From contig CAZMTT010000022.1 of NCBI GenBank assembly GCA_964569555.1, positions 1 through 19,739 of the forward strand: 19,739 bases of DNA, written 5' to 3'. This stretch comes from G020353235 sp964569555 (GTDB taxonomy: Bacteria > Chloroflexota > Dehalococcoidia > Dehalococcoidales > JAUYDJ01). Shown in pieces: positions 1 through 6,803 of this stretch (position 1 is its first letter; each line of letters starts with the position of its first letter). The notes under the pieces are model-generated. The model did no database searches and had not been told where the DNA came from. It was given only the letters and a program-made list of their open reading frames with translations. A program made the translations under genes and the position numbers.

Positions 1-132
1 GATATCCACCCCGGCAATAAAATGGGGGCTGGTGACCTCGCTTATTCTGGATACCTCTCCGGCCAACCGGCGCTGTATATCCCGCGCCTCGGCAGGGCTA
101 ACCTGCCAATCGTGTCGCCTTTTAACCTCCAC
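1..132 (-). CDS. nfi: Endonuclease V, N-terminal 44 codons (cut by window edge)
   Basis: Endonuclease V cuts DNA one phosphodiester bond 3' of deaminated bases, mainly hypoxanthine, and starts alternative excision repair. Reading the minus strand from 132 to 1 gives an open frame whose start resembles the Thermotoga maritima enzyme as I remember it: a Trp at residue 9, an acidic/basic helix (SPAEARDIQRRLAGEVS), then IAGVDI, where the Asp is the first metal-binding catalytic residue of the family. I chose GTG at 132-130 because it puts that Trp at residue 9, as in T. maritima. In-frame GTG 207-205 and TTG 198-196 lie further upstream but would add residues without family resemblance, and the promoter at 139-167 would not transcribe them. 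The rest of the gene lies outside the window. Family call is strong for such a short piece; the start is less certain. Confidence 0.8.
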   Translation of the reverse strand, partial: MEVKRRHDWQVSPAEARDIQRRLAGEVSRISEVTSPHFIAGVDI

Positions 133-138
133 CCCCCG

Positions 139-167
139 ATTATAGTCACAATGGCGATTTCTGGCAA
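139..167 (-). promoter_or_regulatory. Promoter for nfi, predicting a leaderless mRNA
   Basis: On the minus strand TTGCCA (167-162) is followed by exactly 17 bases and a perfect TATAAT (144-139). Six bases after the -10 box comes the GTG at 132, so the predicted +1 coincides with the first base of the start codon. No Shine-Dalgarno sequence at proper spacing fits between them; the run of G directly abuts the GTG. It diverges from the rpsP promoter at 228-256. Confidence 0.65.
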
Positions 168-182
168 TAACACTGAGGGATG

Positions 183-192
183 TGCCGCGGCA
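183..192. promoter_or_regulatory. 10-bp perfect palindrome between divergent promoters
   Basis: TGCCGCGGCA reads the same on both strands and lies between the nfi -35 box (ending at 167) and the rpsP -35 box (starting at 228). It could be an operator for a dimeric regulator. A single short GC palindrome is weak evidence, and no second copy was noticed in the other intergenic regions. Confidence 0.2.
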
Positions 193-227
193 AGGCAAAT
201 TAAACACGGCGCGAGCTTAAGCCGCTA

Positions 228-256
228 TTGACAGTCAGGCCTTAATCAGGCATAAT
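228..256 (+). promoter_or_regulatory. Sigma-70-type promoter for rpsP-khpA-rimM
   Basis: Perfect TTGACA (228-233), a 17-base spacer, and CATAAT (251-256), a five-of-six match to the -10 consensus. The predicted transcript starts near 263, giving a leader of about 18 bases before the rpsP ATG at 281. Only a weak Shine-Dalgarno (CTGGA, 266-270) lies in that leader. Confidence 0.8.
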
Positions 257-280
257 GTCAGCAAACTGGACTAGTTACAC

Positions 281-550
281 ATGGTAAAAATTAGACTGCG
301 CCGAGTAGGTAGCAAAAAAAAGCCGAGCTATCGATTGGTGGTAGCGGATAGTCGCTCCCCCCGTGACGGAGCCTTTATCGCCACTATTGGACACTACGAT
401 CCCCTGACCGACCCAGAGACAATCGTTATTGACGAAGAACAGGCTTTAAGCTGGCTCAAGCAGGGGGCTCAACCAACGGAAACTGCAGCTAGACTACTAG
501 CTAAGGTTGGCATTATCCCAAAATCCAAAACACTTAAGGAGAAGTCATGA
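281..550 (+). CDS. rpsP: 30S ribosomal protein S16
   Basis: S16 binds 16S rRNA early in 30S assembly. The 89-residue product has the family's usual length and its N-terminal signature: MVKIRLRRVGSKKKPSYR, then VVADSRSPRDG and the IGHYDPLT segment. The C-terminal part (roughly residues 55-89) contains the usual ALSWLKQGAQPTET helix, which orders the subunit interface. It is the first gene of a three-gene operon driven by the promoter at 228-256. The stop overlaps the start of the KH-protein gene (ATGA at 547-550), which implies translational coupling. Nothing unusual was seen in the protein; the poor ribosome binding site is notable for a ribosomal protein gene. Confidence 0.97.
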   Translation: MVKIRLRRVGSKKKPSYRLVVADSRSPRDGAFIATIGHYDPLTDPETIVIDEEQALSWLKQGAQPTETAARLLAKVGIIPKSKTLKEKS

Positions 551-774
551 AAGAACTAGTGGAGTACATCGCCAAATCAATCGTCAACGTGCCTGATGAT
601 GTCGTCATCACCGAAGAAGAGACCGAGAATGGCCTAACGTTGAAGCTGCAGGTTAACGACGAGGACAAAGGGAGAATTATTGGCCGGCAAGGAAGGGTAG
701 CCCAGGCTATGCGCACCCTGCTCCGGGTAAAGGCAGCTAAAGCCGGTACCAGAGTTAATCTTGAAATCATCTAA
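547..774 (+). CDS. khpA: KH-domain RNA-binding protein KhpA (YlqC type)
   Basis: A 75-residue single KH domain, the size of KhpA/YlqC proteins found next to rpsP in many bacteria. Residues 42-50 (GRIIGRQGR) contain the GxxG loop that contacts RNA, flanked by the expected beta-alpha-alpha-beta pattern (LTLKLQV before, VAQAMRTLLRVKAAKAG after). In Firmicutes KhpA works with KhpB in RNA binding and cell-growth control; whether a KhpB exists here cannot be seen. The start is well supported by AAGGAG at 537-542, four bases upstream of the ATG, and by the four-base overlap with rpsP. A 24-base gap separates it from rimM. Confidence 0.93.
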   Translation: MKELVEYIAKSIVNVPDDVVITEEETENGLTLKLQVNDEDKGRIIGRQGRVAQAMRTLLRVKAAKAGTRVNLEII

Positions 775-798
775 ATCACCTGACTCCCCACACCAGGG

Positions 799-1305
799 GT
801 GAAATTGCCCGAACTGGAATTTATCACTATCGGTGAAGTCCAAGCTCCGTGGGGCAACCAAGGTAAGTTAAAGGTAAAGGTGCTCACCGATTTCCCCCAG
901 CGCTTCGCCCCATCTTCCACCGTGTATATCAACCGGCAGCCGATGACGATTGCCCAGGTTGAATGGCAGAAGGGAAATGCCATTATCAAGCTCAACGCGG
1001 TTGACAGCGTTGCCGCCGCCCAGGGACTGAAGGGGCAACCGGTCGAAATACACCATAGCCAGCTTAAATCCCTGCCCGAAGGGCAATATTACCATTTCCA
1101 GCTTATCGGCCTGGAGGTATGGACCGCTCAGGGAGAGCTACTGGGCACGGTGACCGAGATTCTAACCGCGCCGAGCAATGACATCTATATCGTCCAGGGC
1201 AACAAAGGCGAGATTCTGATTCCAGCCATCGGGGATGTAATAAAATCCATTGAGCCTGACAAGGGGCGTATCGTTATCGAGCCTATTGAAGGGCTGCTGA
1301 GTTGA
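799..1305 (+). CDS. rimM: Ribosome maturation factor RimM
   Basis: RimM binds S19 and helps mature the 3' domain of 16S rRNA in the 30S head. The 168-residue product shows the two-domain layout: an N-terminal RimM domain (ITIGEVQAPWGNQGKLKVKV, LTDFPQRF at about residues 10-36) and a C-terminal PRC-barrel (about 95-168, including the DIYIV and ILIPAIGDVI segments). GTG 799 is the longest start consistent with the family. TTG at 805 is a serious alternative, because AGGGGTGA (795-802) would place a good anti-16S match just before it; the proteins differ by two residues. A trmD gene, which often follows rimM, is absent. The gene ends only 10 bases from the stop of convergent atpC, and no terminator hairpin is visible there. 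Confidence 0.95.
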   Translation: MKLPELEFITIGEVQAPWGNQGKLKVKVLTDFPQRFAPSSTVYINRQPMTIAQVEWQKGNAIIKLNAVDSVAAAQGLKGQPVEIHHSQLKSLPEGQYYHFQLIGLEVWTAQGELLGTVTEILTAPSNDIYIVQGNKGEILIPAIGDVIKSIEPDKGRIVIEPIEGLLS

Positions 1306-1315
1306 AACAGGCGAG

Positions 1316-1738
1316 CTAGCTTCCCGGTCTCCTCCGCCGCCGCCTTATCCTCTCCACCGCACCGAGACGAACCAGGGCACGCCGTAGTGCCGCTTCGGCC
1401 CGCGCTCTGTCTGCATCGGGGATACCCTCTTCAAGCCACTGCTTCGCCCGCTGTTTGGCTTCTTCGGCCCGAGCAATATCAATTTCCTCGGCTCTTTCCG
1501 CAGTATCCGCCAGGACGATTATCCGGTCGGGGCGCACCTCAAGGAAGCCACCCGATACCGCCATAAAGAACTCCTCCCCGCCCTTTCTGACCAGCAGTTC
1601 CCCCGGCTCCAGTATGGTCATCAGCGGGGCGTGGTGGGGTAGTACCCCCAGCTGACCCTCAACACCGGGAGCAAGCACCACATCTACGTCTTCCGAAAAA
1701 ACGACCCGTTCCGCGGTAACAATATCAAGCTTTATCAT
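1316..1738 (-). CDS. atpC: ATP synthase F1 epsilon subunit
   Basis: The epsilon subunit joins the gamma stalk to the c-ring and can inhibit ATP hydrolysis. The 140-residue protein has the N-terminal beta-sandwich (LDIVTAERVVFSEDVDVV, GQLGVLPHHAPLMT, FLEVRPDRIIVLAD, residues 1-85) and the C-terminal two-helix hairpin (about 86-130). It ends in an unusual basic run, RIRRRRRR (130-137). The ATG lies 14 bases inside the 3' end of atpD, so translation is probably coupled. It is the last gene of the atp operon; no terminator lies in the 10 bases before convergent rimM, so atp and rimM transcripts probably overlap. Confidence 0.96.
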   Translation of the reverse strand: MIKLDIVTAERVVFSEDVDVVLAPGVEGQLGVLPHHAPLMTILEPGELLVRKGGEEFFMAVSGGFLEVRPDRIIVLADTAERAEEIDIARAEEAKQRAKQWLEEGIPDADRARAEAALRRALVRLGAVERIRRRRRRPGS

Positions 1739-3248
1739 CTTCCCCTTGACCTTCGGCTGGCTTTACCTCGGCCGCTTTCTCTTCACCTTTGGCTGGCTCG
1801 GCTGCTTTCTCTTCAGCTTTGGCTGGCTCGGCTGTTTTCTCTTCGCCTTTGGCGGCCTCTTGCTCCTGGCCCTTGGCGGCCTCTACCACCTCATCAATGG
1901 TGCCCACCATATAGAATGCCTGCTCGGGCAGGCTATCATGCTTGCCTTCCAGAATTTCCTTAAAGCCACGCACTGTCTCTTTTATAGACACATACCTGCC
2001 CTCTCGACCGGTAAAGACCTCGGTAACAAACATCGGTTGCGATAAGAACCTCTGGATACGGCGCGCCCGGGCTACGGTAAGCTTGTCCTCATCACTCAGC
2101 TCTTCAATGCCCAGTATGGCGATGATATCCTGCAGGTCTTTATAGCGCTGCAGCACCTTCTGCACACCACGGGCTACCTGATAGTGCTCATCGCCCACAA
2201 AGCGGGGGTCAAGTATCCGGGAGGTCGAGGACAGGGGGTCAACCGCCGGGTATAAGCCCTGCTCAGTAAGCGCTCTCTCCAGAGCAATGACCGCATCGAG
2301 ATGACCGAAGGTAGTGGCTACCCCGGGGTCGGTATAGTCATCAGCCGGCACGTAGATGGCCTGAAAAGAGGTGATTGAGCCCTTCTTGGTAGAGGTAATC
2401 CTCTCCTCCAGCTCCCCAACCTCGGTAGCCAGTGTTGGCTGGTAGCCCACTGCCGAGGGCATGCGCCCCAGCAAAGCCGACACCTCCATACCGGCCAGGG
2501 TGTAGCGGTAGATATTGTCAATAAAGAGCAGCACATCCTGCCCTTCAACATCACGGAAATACTCCGCCATCGTCAGCCCGGTCAAGCCGATACGCAGGCG
2601 GACACCGGGAGGCTCATTCATCTGACCGAAAACAAGGACGGTCTTATCAATTACGCCCGATTCTTTCATCTCATACCACAGGTCGTTTCCCTCACGAGAC
2701 CTCTCCCCGATACCGGCGAAAACGGAAAAGCCACCGTGCTCCGTGGCGATATTGCGGATAAGCTCCATAATAATAACCGTCTTGCCCACCCCCGCCCCGC
2801 CATAGGCACCTACCTTGCCCCCCTTGGTAAAGGGGGTAATCAGGTCAATGACCTTAAGCCCTGTCTCCAGCATCTCGGTGGTCGTCTCCTGCTCCTCAAA
2901 AGAAGGCGGGGTGCGGTGAATCGGCCAGTGTTCTTTGGCTTTGACCTCGCCCAGGTCATCCAGAGGCTCCCCGGCCACATTAAACAGCCGGCCCAGAGTC
3001 GCCCGGCCTACCGGGACGGACAGGGGTGCCCCGGTATCAACGGCTTCAGCCCCCCGCTGCAGTCCATCGGTCGGGGCCAGTGACAGGCACCTTACCCAAT
3101 TATTGCCGATGTGCTCCTGTGCTTCAAGCACAATCTTGCCACCGTCCACCGGGATTTCAATGGCATTAAATAGCTCCGGCAGTTTATCGGGAGGGAACTC
3201 GATATCAACTACGGTACCGATTACCTGCACTACTTTACCCTTTGCCAC
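1725..3248 (-). CDS. atpD: ATP synthase F1 beta subunit with repetitive C-terminal tail
   Basis: The beta subunit carries the three catalytic sites of the F1 head. Walker A is GGAGVGKT at 150-157 (Lys156), the Walker B strand is VLLFIDNI, followed by EVSALLGRMPSAVGYQPTLA. The DELSEED loop that pushes gamma reads EELSDED at 382-388. The conserved protein ends near residue 455 (EQAFYMVGTIDEVVEAAK), where beta subunits normally stop. Here another 50 or so residues follow, including a 10-residue repeat from Lys467 to the end (KGEEKTAEPA, KAEEKAAEPA, KGEEKAAEVK) plus an acidic finish. The start is GTG (3248-3246) with AAAGGAGG seven bases upstream. All catalytic residues looked for are present, so the enzyme should be active. 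Confidence 0.97.
   Translation of the reverse strand: MAKGKVVQVIGTVVDIEFPPDKLPELFNAIEIPVDGGKIVLEAQEHIGNNWVRCLSLAPTDGLQRGAEAVDTGAPLSVPVGRATLGRLFNVAGEPLDDLGEVKAKEHWPIHRTPPSFEEQETTTEMLETGLKVIDLITPFTKGGKVGAYGGAGVGKTVIIMELIRNIATEHGGFSVFAGIGERSREGNDLWYEMKESGVIDKTVLVFGQMNEPPGVRLRIGLTGLTMAEYFRDVEGQDVLLFIDNIYRYTLAGMEVSALLGRMPSAVGYQPTLATEVGELEERITSTKKGSITSFQAIYVPADDYTDPGVATTFGHLDAVIALERALTEQGLYPAVDPLSSTSRILDPRFVGDEHYQVARGVQKVLQRYKDLQDIIAILGIEELSDEDKLTVARARRIQRFLSQPMFVTEVFTGREGRYVSIKETVRGFKEILEGKHDSLPEQAFYMVGTIDEVVEAAKGQEQEAAKGEEKTAEPAKAEEKAAEPAKGEEKAAEVKPAEGQGEDDKA
1758..1847 (-). repeat. Three tandem 30-bp units in the atpD 3' end
   Basis: Units 1818-1847 and 1788-1817 match at 27 of 30 positions; 1758-1787 is a more diverged third copy. 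The period is a multiple of three and keeps the frame, giving a 10-residue Lys/Glu/Ala/Pro repeat at residues 468-497 of the beta subunit. It looks like in-frame slippage duplication rather than an inserted element. Confidence 0.85.
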
Positions 3249-3263
3249 GATAAGCCTCCTTTA

Positions 3264-4121
3264 CTAAGCCAAAGCCGCCGCCCCGCCGGCAATGTCAAGA
3301 ATTTCTTTGGTGATTGCCTCCTGGCGGGCTTTATTATAGGCCAAGGTTAAATCCTGAACCAGCTCGGTGGCATTGTCGGTGGCATTACGCATCGCCACCA
3401 TCCGGGCTGATTGCTCGCTGGCAATAGCCTCCAGAATAGCGTGATACACCTGCATCTCGACAAAGCGCGGTAAAAGCTCACCCAGCACCTCACCGGGGCC
3501 TGGTTCATATATGTACTCCACATTCCCCCCGGTGAGTACCGCCTCCGGCTCGACGGGGAGTAATGGCTGCAGAACTGCCTTCTGGGTCATGGTGGACACA
3601 AACTGGGTATAAGCTAAATAGACCAGGTCAATGGTCTCTTTCTGATACTCCTCAATAATGATATGGGAGATGGGCAGGGTATCAAGCAGGCTGGGCCAGT
3701 CACCGATTTGACTGAACTCGGCGTAAATCTCCTGCCCGTGGCGGCGCATAAAATCCCACCCCTTGCGCCCCACGGTAATAATACTGACCGGCACCTTCTG
3801 CTCCAAAATAAAGCCGGCTGTTTTCCGATTTATATTGGCATTCAGCCCCCCGCACAGACCGCGGTCAGGGGCGATATGCACTATGGCTATTTTATTTACT
3901 TCCCGGCGCTGCAACAGGGGGTGCAATACCCCCTCTTCCTGGGGCAAAGCGGCCAGGTCACTGATTACCTGCCGTATCTTCTCGGCATAGGGGCGCCCCG
4001 CCAGACCACGCTCCTGGGCTCGTCTCATCTTCAGGGTGGCAATCATCTCCATCGCCCGGGTAATCTTGGCGGTGCTCTGAACGCCGCGAATACGGCGGCG
4101 AATTAGGCGAATGTTAGCCAA
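3264..4121 (-). CDS. atpG: ATP synthase F1 gamma subunit
   Basis: Gamma is the rotating shaft inside the alpha3beta3 head. The 285-residue product has the N-terminal coiled-coil helix (ANIRLIRRRIRGVQSTAKIT, then RAMEMIATLKMRRAQ), the Rossmann-like middle (IAPDRGLCGGLNANI; IITVGRKGWDFMRR) and the C-terminal helix (MRNATDNATELVQDLTLAYNKARQ, EITKEILDIAGGA region) that pairs with the first. The start codon is TTG (4121-4119), chosen because it gives the family N-terminus and follows GAGG with suitable spacing; no ATG fits. It lies 9 bases after atpA and 15 bases before atpD in the operon. Confidence 0.96.
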   Translation of the reverse strand: MANIRLIRRRIRGVQSTAKITRAMEMIATLKMRRAQERGLAGRPYAEKIRQVISDLAALPQEEGVLHPLLQRREVNKIAIVHIAPDRGLCGGLNANINRKTAGFILEQKVPVSIITVGRKGWDFMRRHGQEIYAEFSQIGDWPSLLDTLPISHIIIEEYQKETIDLVYLAYTQFVSTMTQKAVLQPLLPVEPEAVLTGGNVEYIYEPGPGEVLGELLPRFVEMQVYHAILEAIASEQSARMVAMRNATDNATELVQDLTLAYNKARQEAITKEILDIAGGAAALA

Positions 4122-4130
4122 ATTTCAACC

Positions 4131-5642
4131 TCACTCAGCAAAGCTCTTCTTAAACTGCTCAATGGCTTTCTTGAGCACTTCTCCGGTTTTATCGCTAATC
4201 TCTTTTTCCTCGACAATTTTCTGGGCTATCTCGGCGTGTTTTTCAGCCATAAATTCGTGGAATTTGGACTCAAACAAAGCCACTTTATCCACGGCAATAT
4301 CGTCCAGATAACCGTTAATCACGGCATAGAGAATTATAACCTGCTTTTCCACCGGCATCGGCGTATACTGAAGCTGCTTCAGCACCTCGGTAATACGCTG
4401 ACCACGCTCCAACTGGGCTCTGGTGGTCTTGTCCAGCTCAGCCGTGCCGAACTGGGCAAAGGCAGCCAGCTCCCGGTATTGAGAAAGCTCCAGTCTAAGC
4501 TTAGCGGCTACCTGCTTCATCGCTTTAATCTGGGCGCTACTGCCCACCCGGGATACGGATATACCAACGTTCAAGGCCGGCCTCTGACCGGCATTGAACA
4601 GGTCTGTTTCCAGATAAATCTGACCATCGGTAATGGAGATAACATTGGTCGGAATATAGGCGGAAACATCACCCGCCTGGGTTTCAATGATAGGCAGGGC
4701 GGTAAGCGAACCGCCGCCGTGTTCCGGAGCATACTTGGCTGCCCTCTCCAGAAGACGGCTGTGCAGATAGAAAACATCACCGGGATAGGCCTCCCGCCCC
4801 GGCGGACGGTGCAGCAGCAGTGACAGCTGCCGGTATGCCCAGGCATGCTTGGAAAGGTCATCATAGATAACCAGGGCGTCTTTGCCCTGTTCCATAAACT
4901 CCTCACCCATGGCACAACCGGCGTAGGGGGCCAGATACTGCAGGGCGACCGAATCAGAGGCATTGGCCACCACCACAATAGTGTGCTCCAGCGCCCCATA
5001 CTCTTCCAGGGTAGCCACCACGCGGGCCACTTTGGACACCTTCTGCCCAATGGCAACATAGATGCAGACCAAATCCCCACCCTTCTGATTGATGATGGTA
5101 TCAAGGGCAATAGCCGTCTTGCCGGTAGAGCGGTCGCCGATAATCAGTTCCCGCTGCCCCCGACCGATGGGAATCATGCTGTCTATTGCCTTAATACCGG
5201 TCTGCACCGGGGTATCCACTTTTTTGCGCACGGCGACATTAGGCGCAATCCGCTCTATGGGCAGGCTCTTTTTCGCCTTTATCGCCCCCTTGCCATCCAC
5301 CGGTCTGCCCAGAGCGTCAACCACCCGACCGATGAGTGGCTCACCAACCGGCACCTCGGCGATGCGGCCGGTACAGCGTACCTCGTCTCCCTCCCTGATT
5401 TTGGTGTAGTCGCCCAGGACAACAGCGGCCACCCCCTCCTCCTCCAGGTTCAGGGCGATGCCCATAACATCATTGGGAAACTGCAGTAGCTCGTTATACT
5501 TAGCGCCGGACAGCCCGTAAATGCGGGCGATACCATCGCCAATCTCAAGCACACTACCCACCTCTACCATGGTTACCGCCATGCCGAATTGCTCAATCTG
5601 CTTTTTGATAACCGAAGTAATATCCTGTCCTCTGATGGTCAC
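4131..5642 (-). CDS. atpA: ATP synthase F1 alpha subunit
   Basis: Alpha subunits alternate with beta in the F1 head, bind non-catalytic nucleotide and supply the arginine finger. The 503 residues match the family length. The P-loop is GDRSTGKT at 169-176; Ser172 stands where most alpha subunits have Gln. Arg365, in VSRVGSSAQ, is the expected arginine finger. The N-terminal region (EVGSVLEIGDGIARIYGL, residues 27-44) and the C-terminal helical domain are complete. Translation starts at GTG (5642-5640) with GGAGG eight bases upstream. It is 29 bases downstream of atpH and 9 bases upstream of atpG. Confidence 0.97.
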   Translation of the reverse strand: MTIRGQDITSVIKKQIEQFGMAVTMVEVGSVLEIGDGIARIYGLSGAKYNELLQFPNDVMGIALNLEEEGVAAVVLGDYTKIREGDEVRCTGRIAEVPVGEPLIGRVVDALGRPVDGKGAIKAKKSLPIERIAPNVAVRKKVDTPVQTGIKAIDSMIPIGRGQRELIIGDRSTGKTAIALDTIINQKGGDLVCIYVAIGQKVSKVARVVATLEEYGALEHTIVVVANASDSVALQYLAPYAGCAMGEEFMEQGKDALVIYDDLSKHAWAYRQLSLLLHRPPGREAYPGDVFYLHSRLLERAAKYAPEHGGGSLTALPIIETQAGDVSAYIPTNVISITDGQIYLETDLFNAGQRPALNVGISVSRVGSSAQIKAMKQVAAKLRLELSQYRELAAFAQFGTAELDKTTRAQLERGQRITEVLKQLQYTPMPVEKQVIILYAVINGYLDDIAVDKVALFESKFHEFMAEKHAEIAQKIVEEKEISDKTGEVLKKAIEQFKKSFAE

Positions 5643-5671
5643 CGCACTTGCCTCCTTGCTAGCTTTGCCGG

Positions 5672-6211
5672 CTACCTTCTCGTCCCACTCAGCTCTCGCT
5701 TTAATGCCATTAGTTTGCTACGGGTGCTACCGTCAAGCAACTTGCCGCCAATTCTGGCGACAAAACCACCCACCACCCCCGAATCCACCTCGGGCTCAAG
5801 CACCAGCTTCTTGCCCACCATCGCCTCAAGGTGTCTGGTCAGCTTCAGCTTATCTTCCTTATCCAGCGGAACAGCGGTGGTAAGCTCGGCCCGCTCTATG
5901 CCGCGGTGGCTATCCACCAGCTTCTGATACTCACTGGCAATCGCACCAATTATGTCCAGCCTGCCTCTGGCCATCAAGAGATAGGCCAGATTCAGCACCA
6001 GGGGATTTAGCTCGCCCGCTACCGCGGAAAGCAGTTTAGCCTTCTCCTTAAAGGGGAACTTGGGGCTTTCCAGCGCGGCCGCCAGCGCGGTATCTTCAAC
6101 CAGTCGGGCAAGCTTGGCCAGCTCAGCCTGCCACTGGTCTAATTCGTTTCTCTCTAGCGCAATCTCTAAAACGGCTTGAGCATAACGTTTAGCTCGTATT
6201 CCTCTCGCCAA
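5672..6211 (-). CDS. atpH: ATP synthase F1 delta subunit
   Basis: Delta (OSCP-like) ties the b-subunit stator to the top of F1. The 179-residue product matches the family in length and layout: an N-terminal helical bundle (RAKRYAQAVLEIALERNELD; LLMARGRLDIIGAIASEYQKL, residues 7-110) and a C-terminal domain ending with the conserved glycine-rich segment (EVDSGVVGGFVARIGGKLLDGS, about 141-163). The start is TTG (6211-6209), preceded by a purine-rich GGGGGAGGGGAGA ribosome binding site. It lies 19 bases after atpF. Confidence 0.95.
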   Translation of the reverse strand: MARGIRAKRYAQAVLEIALERNELDQWQAELAKLARLVEDTALAAALESPKFPFKEKAKLLSAVAGELNPLVLNLAYLLMARGRLDIIGAIASEYQKLVDSHRGIERAELTTAVPLDKEDKLKLTRHLEAMVGKKLVLEPEVDSGVVGGFVARIGGKLLDGSTRSKLMALKRELSGTRR

Positions 6212-6230
6212 TCTCCCCTCCCCCGATAAA

Positions 6231-6731
6231 CTATTTCTTCTTCAGGGTTTTGCCCTCTTTCAGCACCCCATCAATAAGCTCGCGGTGGGCTTTCTTATCC
6301 AGGGAACGGTCAATGACCTTCTCGGCGGCTTTTATGGTCAGGTCAGCAAACTCCCGGCGCAGTTCATCAACAGCGTCATTTCGTTCCCGCCGGATTTCAC
6401 CGCGCGCCCTGGTGATGAGGGCTTCGGCATCCCCCTTTGCCTGCTGCTGTGCCTTCTGCCTGAGCTCTTCTCCGGCTCTGGCGGCCCGGGCGATCACGCC
6501 CTCCCCCTCTTTACCCGCCTGCTCAATCCGCTTCTTGGCCTCTTCCTCGGCTCGCTCCGCCTGCTCTTTGATATACTCGGTCTGTTCCATGCTCTCCTTC
6601 ACCCGGCGCGAGCGCTCATCAAGCATCCTCATAATCGGCTTGTAGGCAACCAGATAGAGAAGACCAAACAGAATAATAAAGTTTACAATTTGCGCTATCA
6701 GTATCGGCAAATTGAACCCGAGTCCTTCCAC
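6231..6731 (-). CDS. atpF: ATP synthase Fo b subunit
   Basis: Subunit b is the peripheral stalk that holds F1 against Fo. The 166-residue protein has one N-terminal membrane segment (about residues 10-28, ILIAQIVNFIILFGLLYLV), then a short basic turn (YKPIMRMLDERSRRV), and a long charged coiled coil rich in Glu, Ala, Arg and Lys to the end. It starts with GTG (6731-6729), preceded by GGGAGGG four bases upstream. A 72-base stretch with a small hairpin separates it from the upstream 38-codon ORF. Only one b gene is present, so the stalk is presumably a homodimer. Confidence 0.95.
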   Translation of the reverse strand: MEGLGFNLPILIAQIVNFIILFGLLYLVAYKPIMRMLDERSRRVKESMEQTEYIKEQAERAEEEAKKRIEQAGKEGEGVIARAARAGEELRQKAQQQAKGDAEALITRARGEIRRERNDAVDELRREFADLTIKAAEKVIDRSLDKKAHRELIDGVLKEGKTLKKK

Positions 6732-6762
6732 GATACCCTCCCAATATCCAAATCAAACCTCT

Positions 6763-6780
6763 GGCTAAAAGCAATTAGCC
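6763..6780 (-). other. Small hairpin in the leader of atpF
   Basis: GGCTAA (6763-6768) and TTAGCC (6775-6780) can pair around a six-base loop in the atp mRNA, about 30 bases before the atpF GTG. No U-run follows, so it is not an intrinsic terminator. It could stabilise the upstream message or hinder atpF initiation, but a six-base stem can occur by chance. Confidence 0.3.
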
Positions 6781-6803
6781 CGTAGTAGAAAACTGCTGAT
6801 TCT

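Noticed and set aside
22..231. Plus-strand 69-codon open frame at the left edge
   Set aside because: It is antisense to the recognisable endonuclease V N-terminus, runs through both divergent promoters and resembles no family.
1758..1847. CRISPR-like direct repeats
   Set aside because: Units are contiguous with no spacers, keep the atpD reading frame and encode a low-complexity protein tail.
4571..5110. 179-codon minus-strand frame inside atpA
   Set aside because: Out-of-frame overlap with atpA; composition is Trp/Cys/Pro-rich, as expected for a shifted reading of a coding region.
4236..5489. Long plus-strand open frames (4236-4823, 4845-5489, 5089-5409) opposite atpA
   Set aside because: They are antisense shadows of a strongly conserved gene; no ribosome sites or family motifs.
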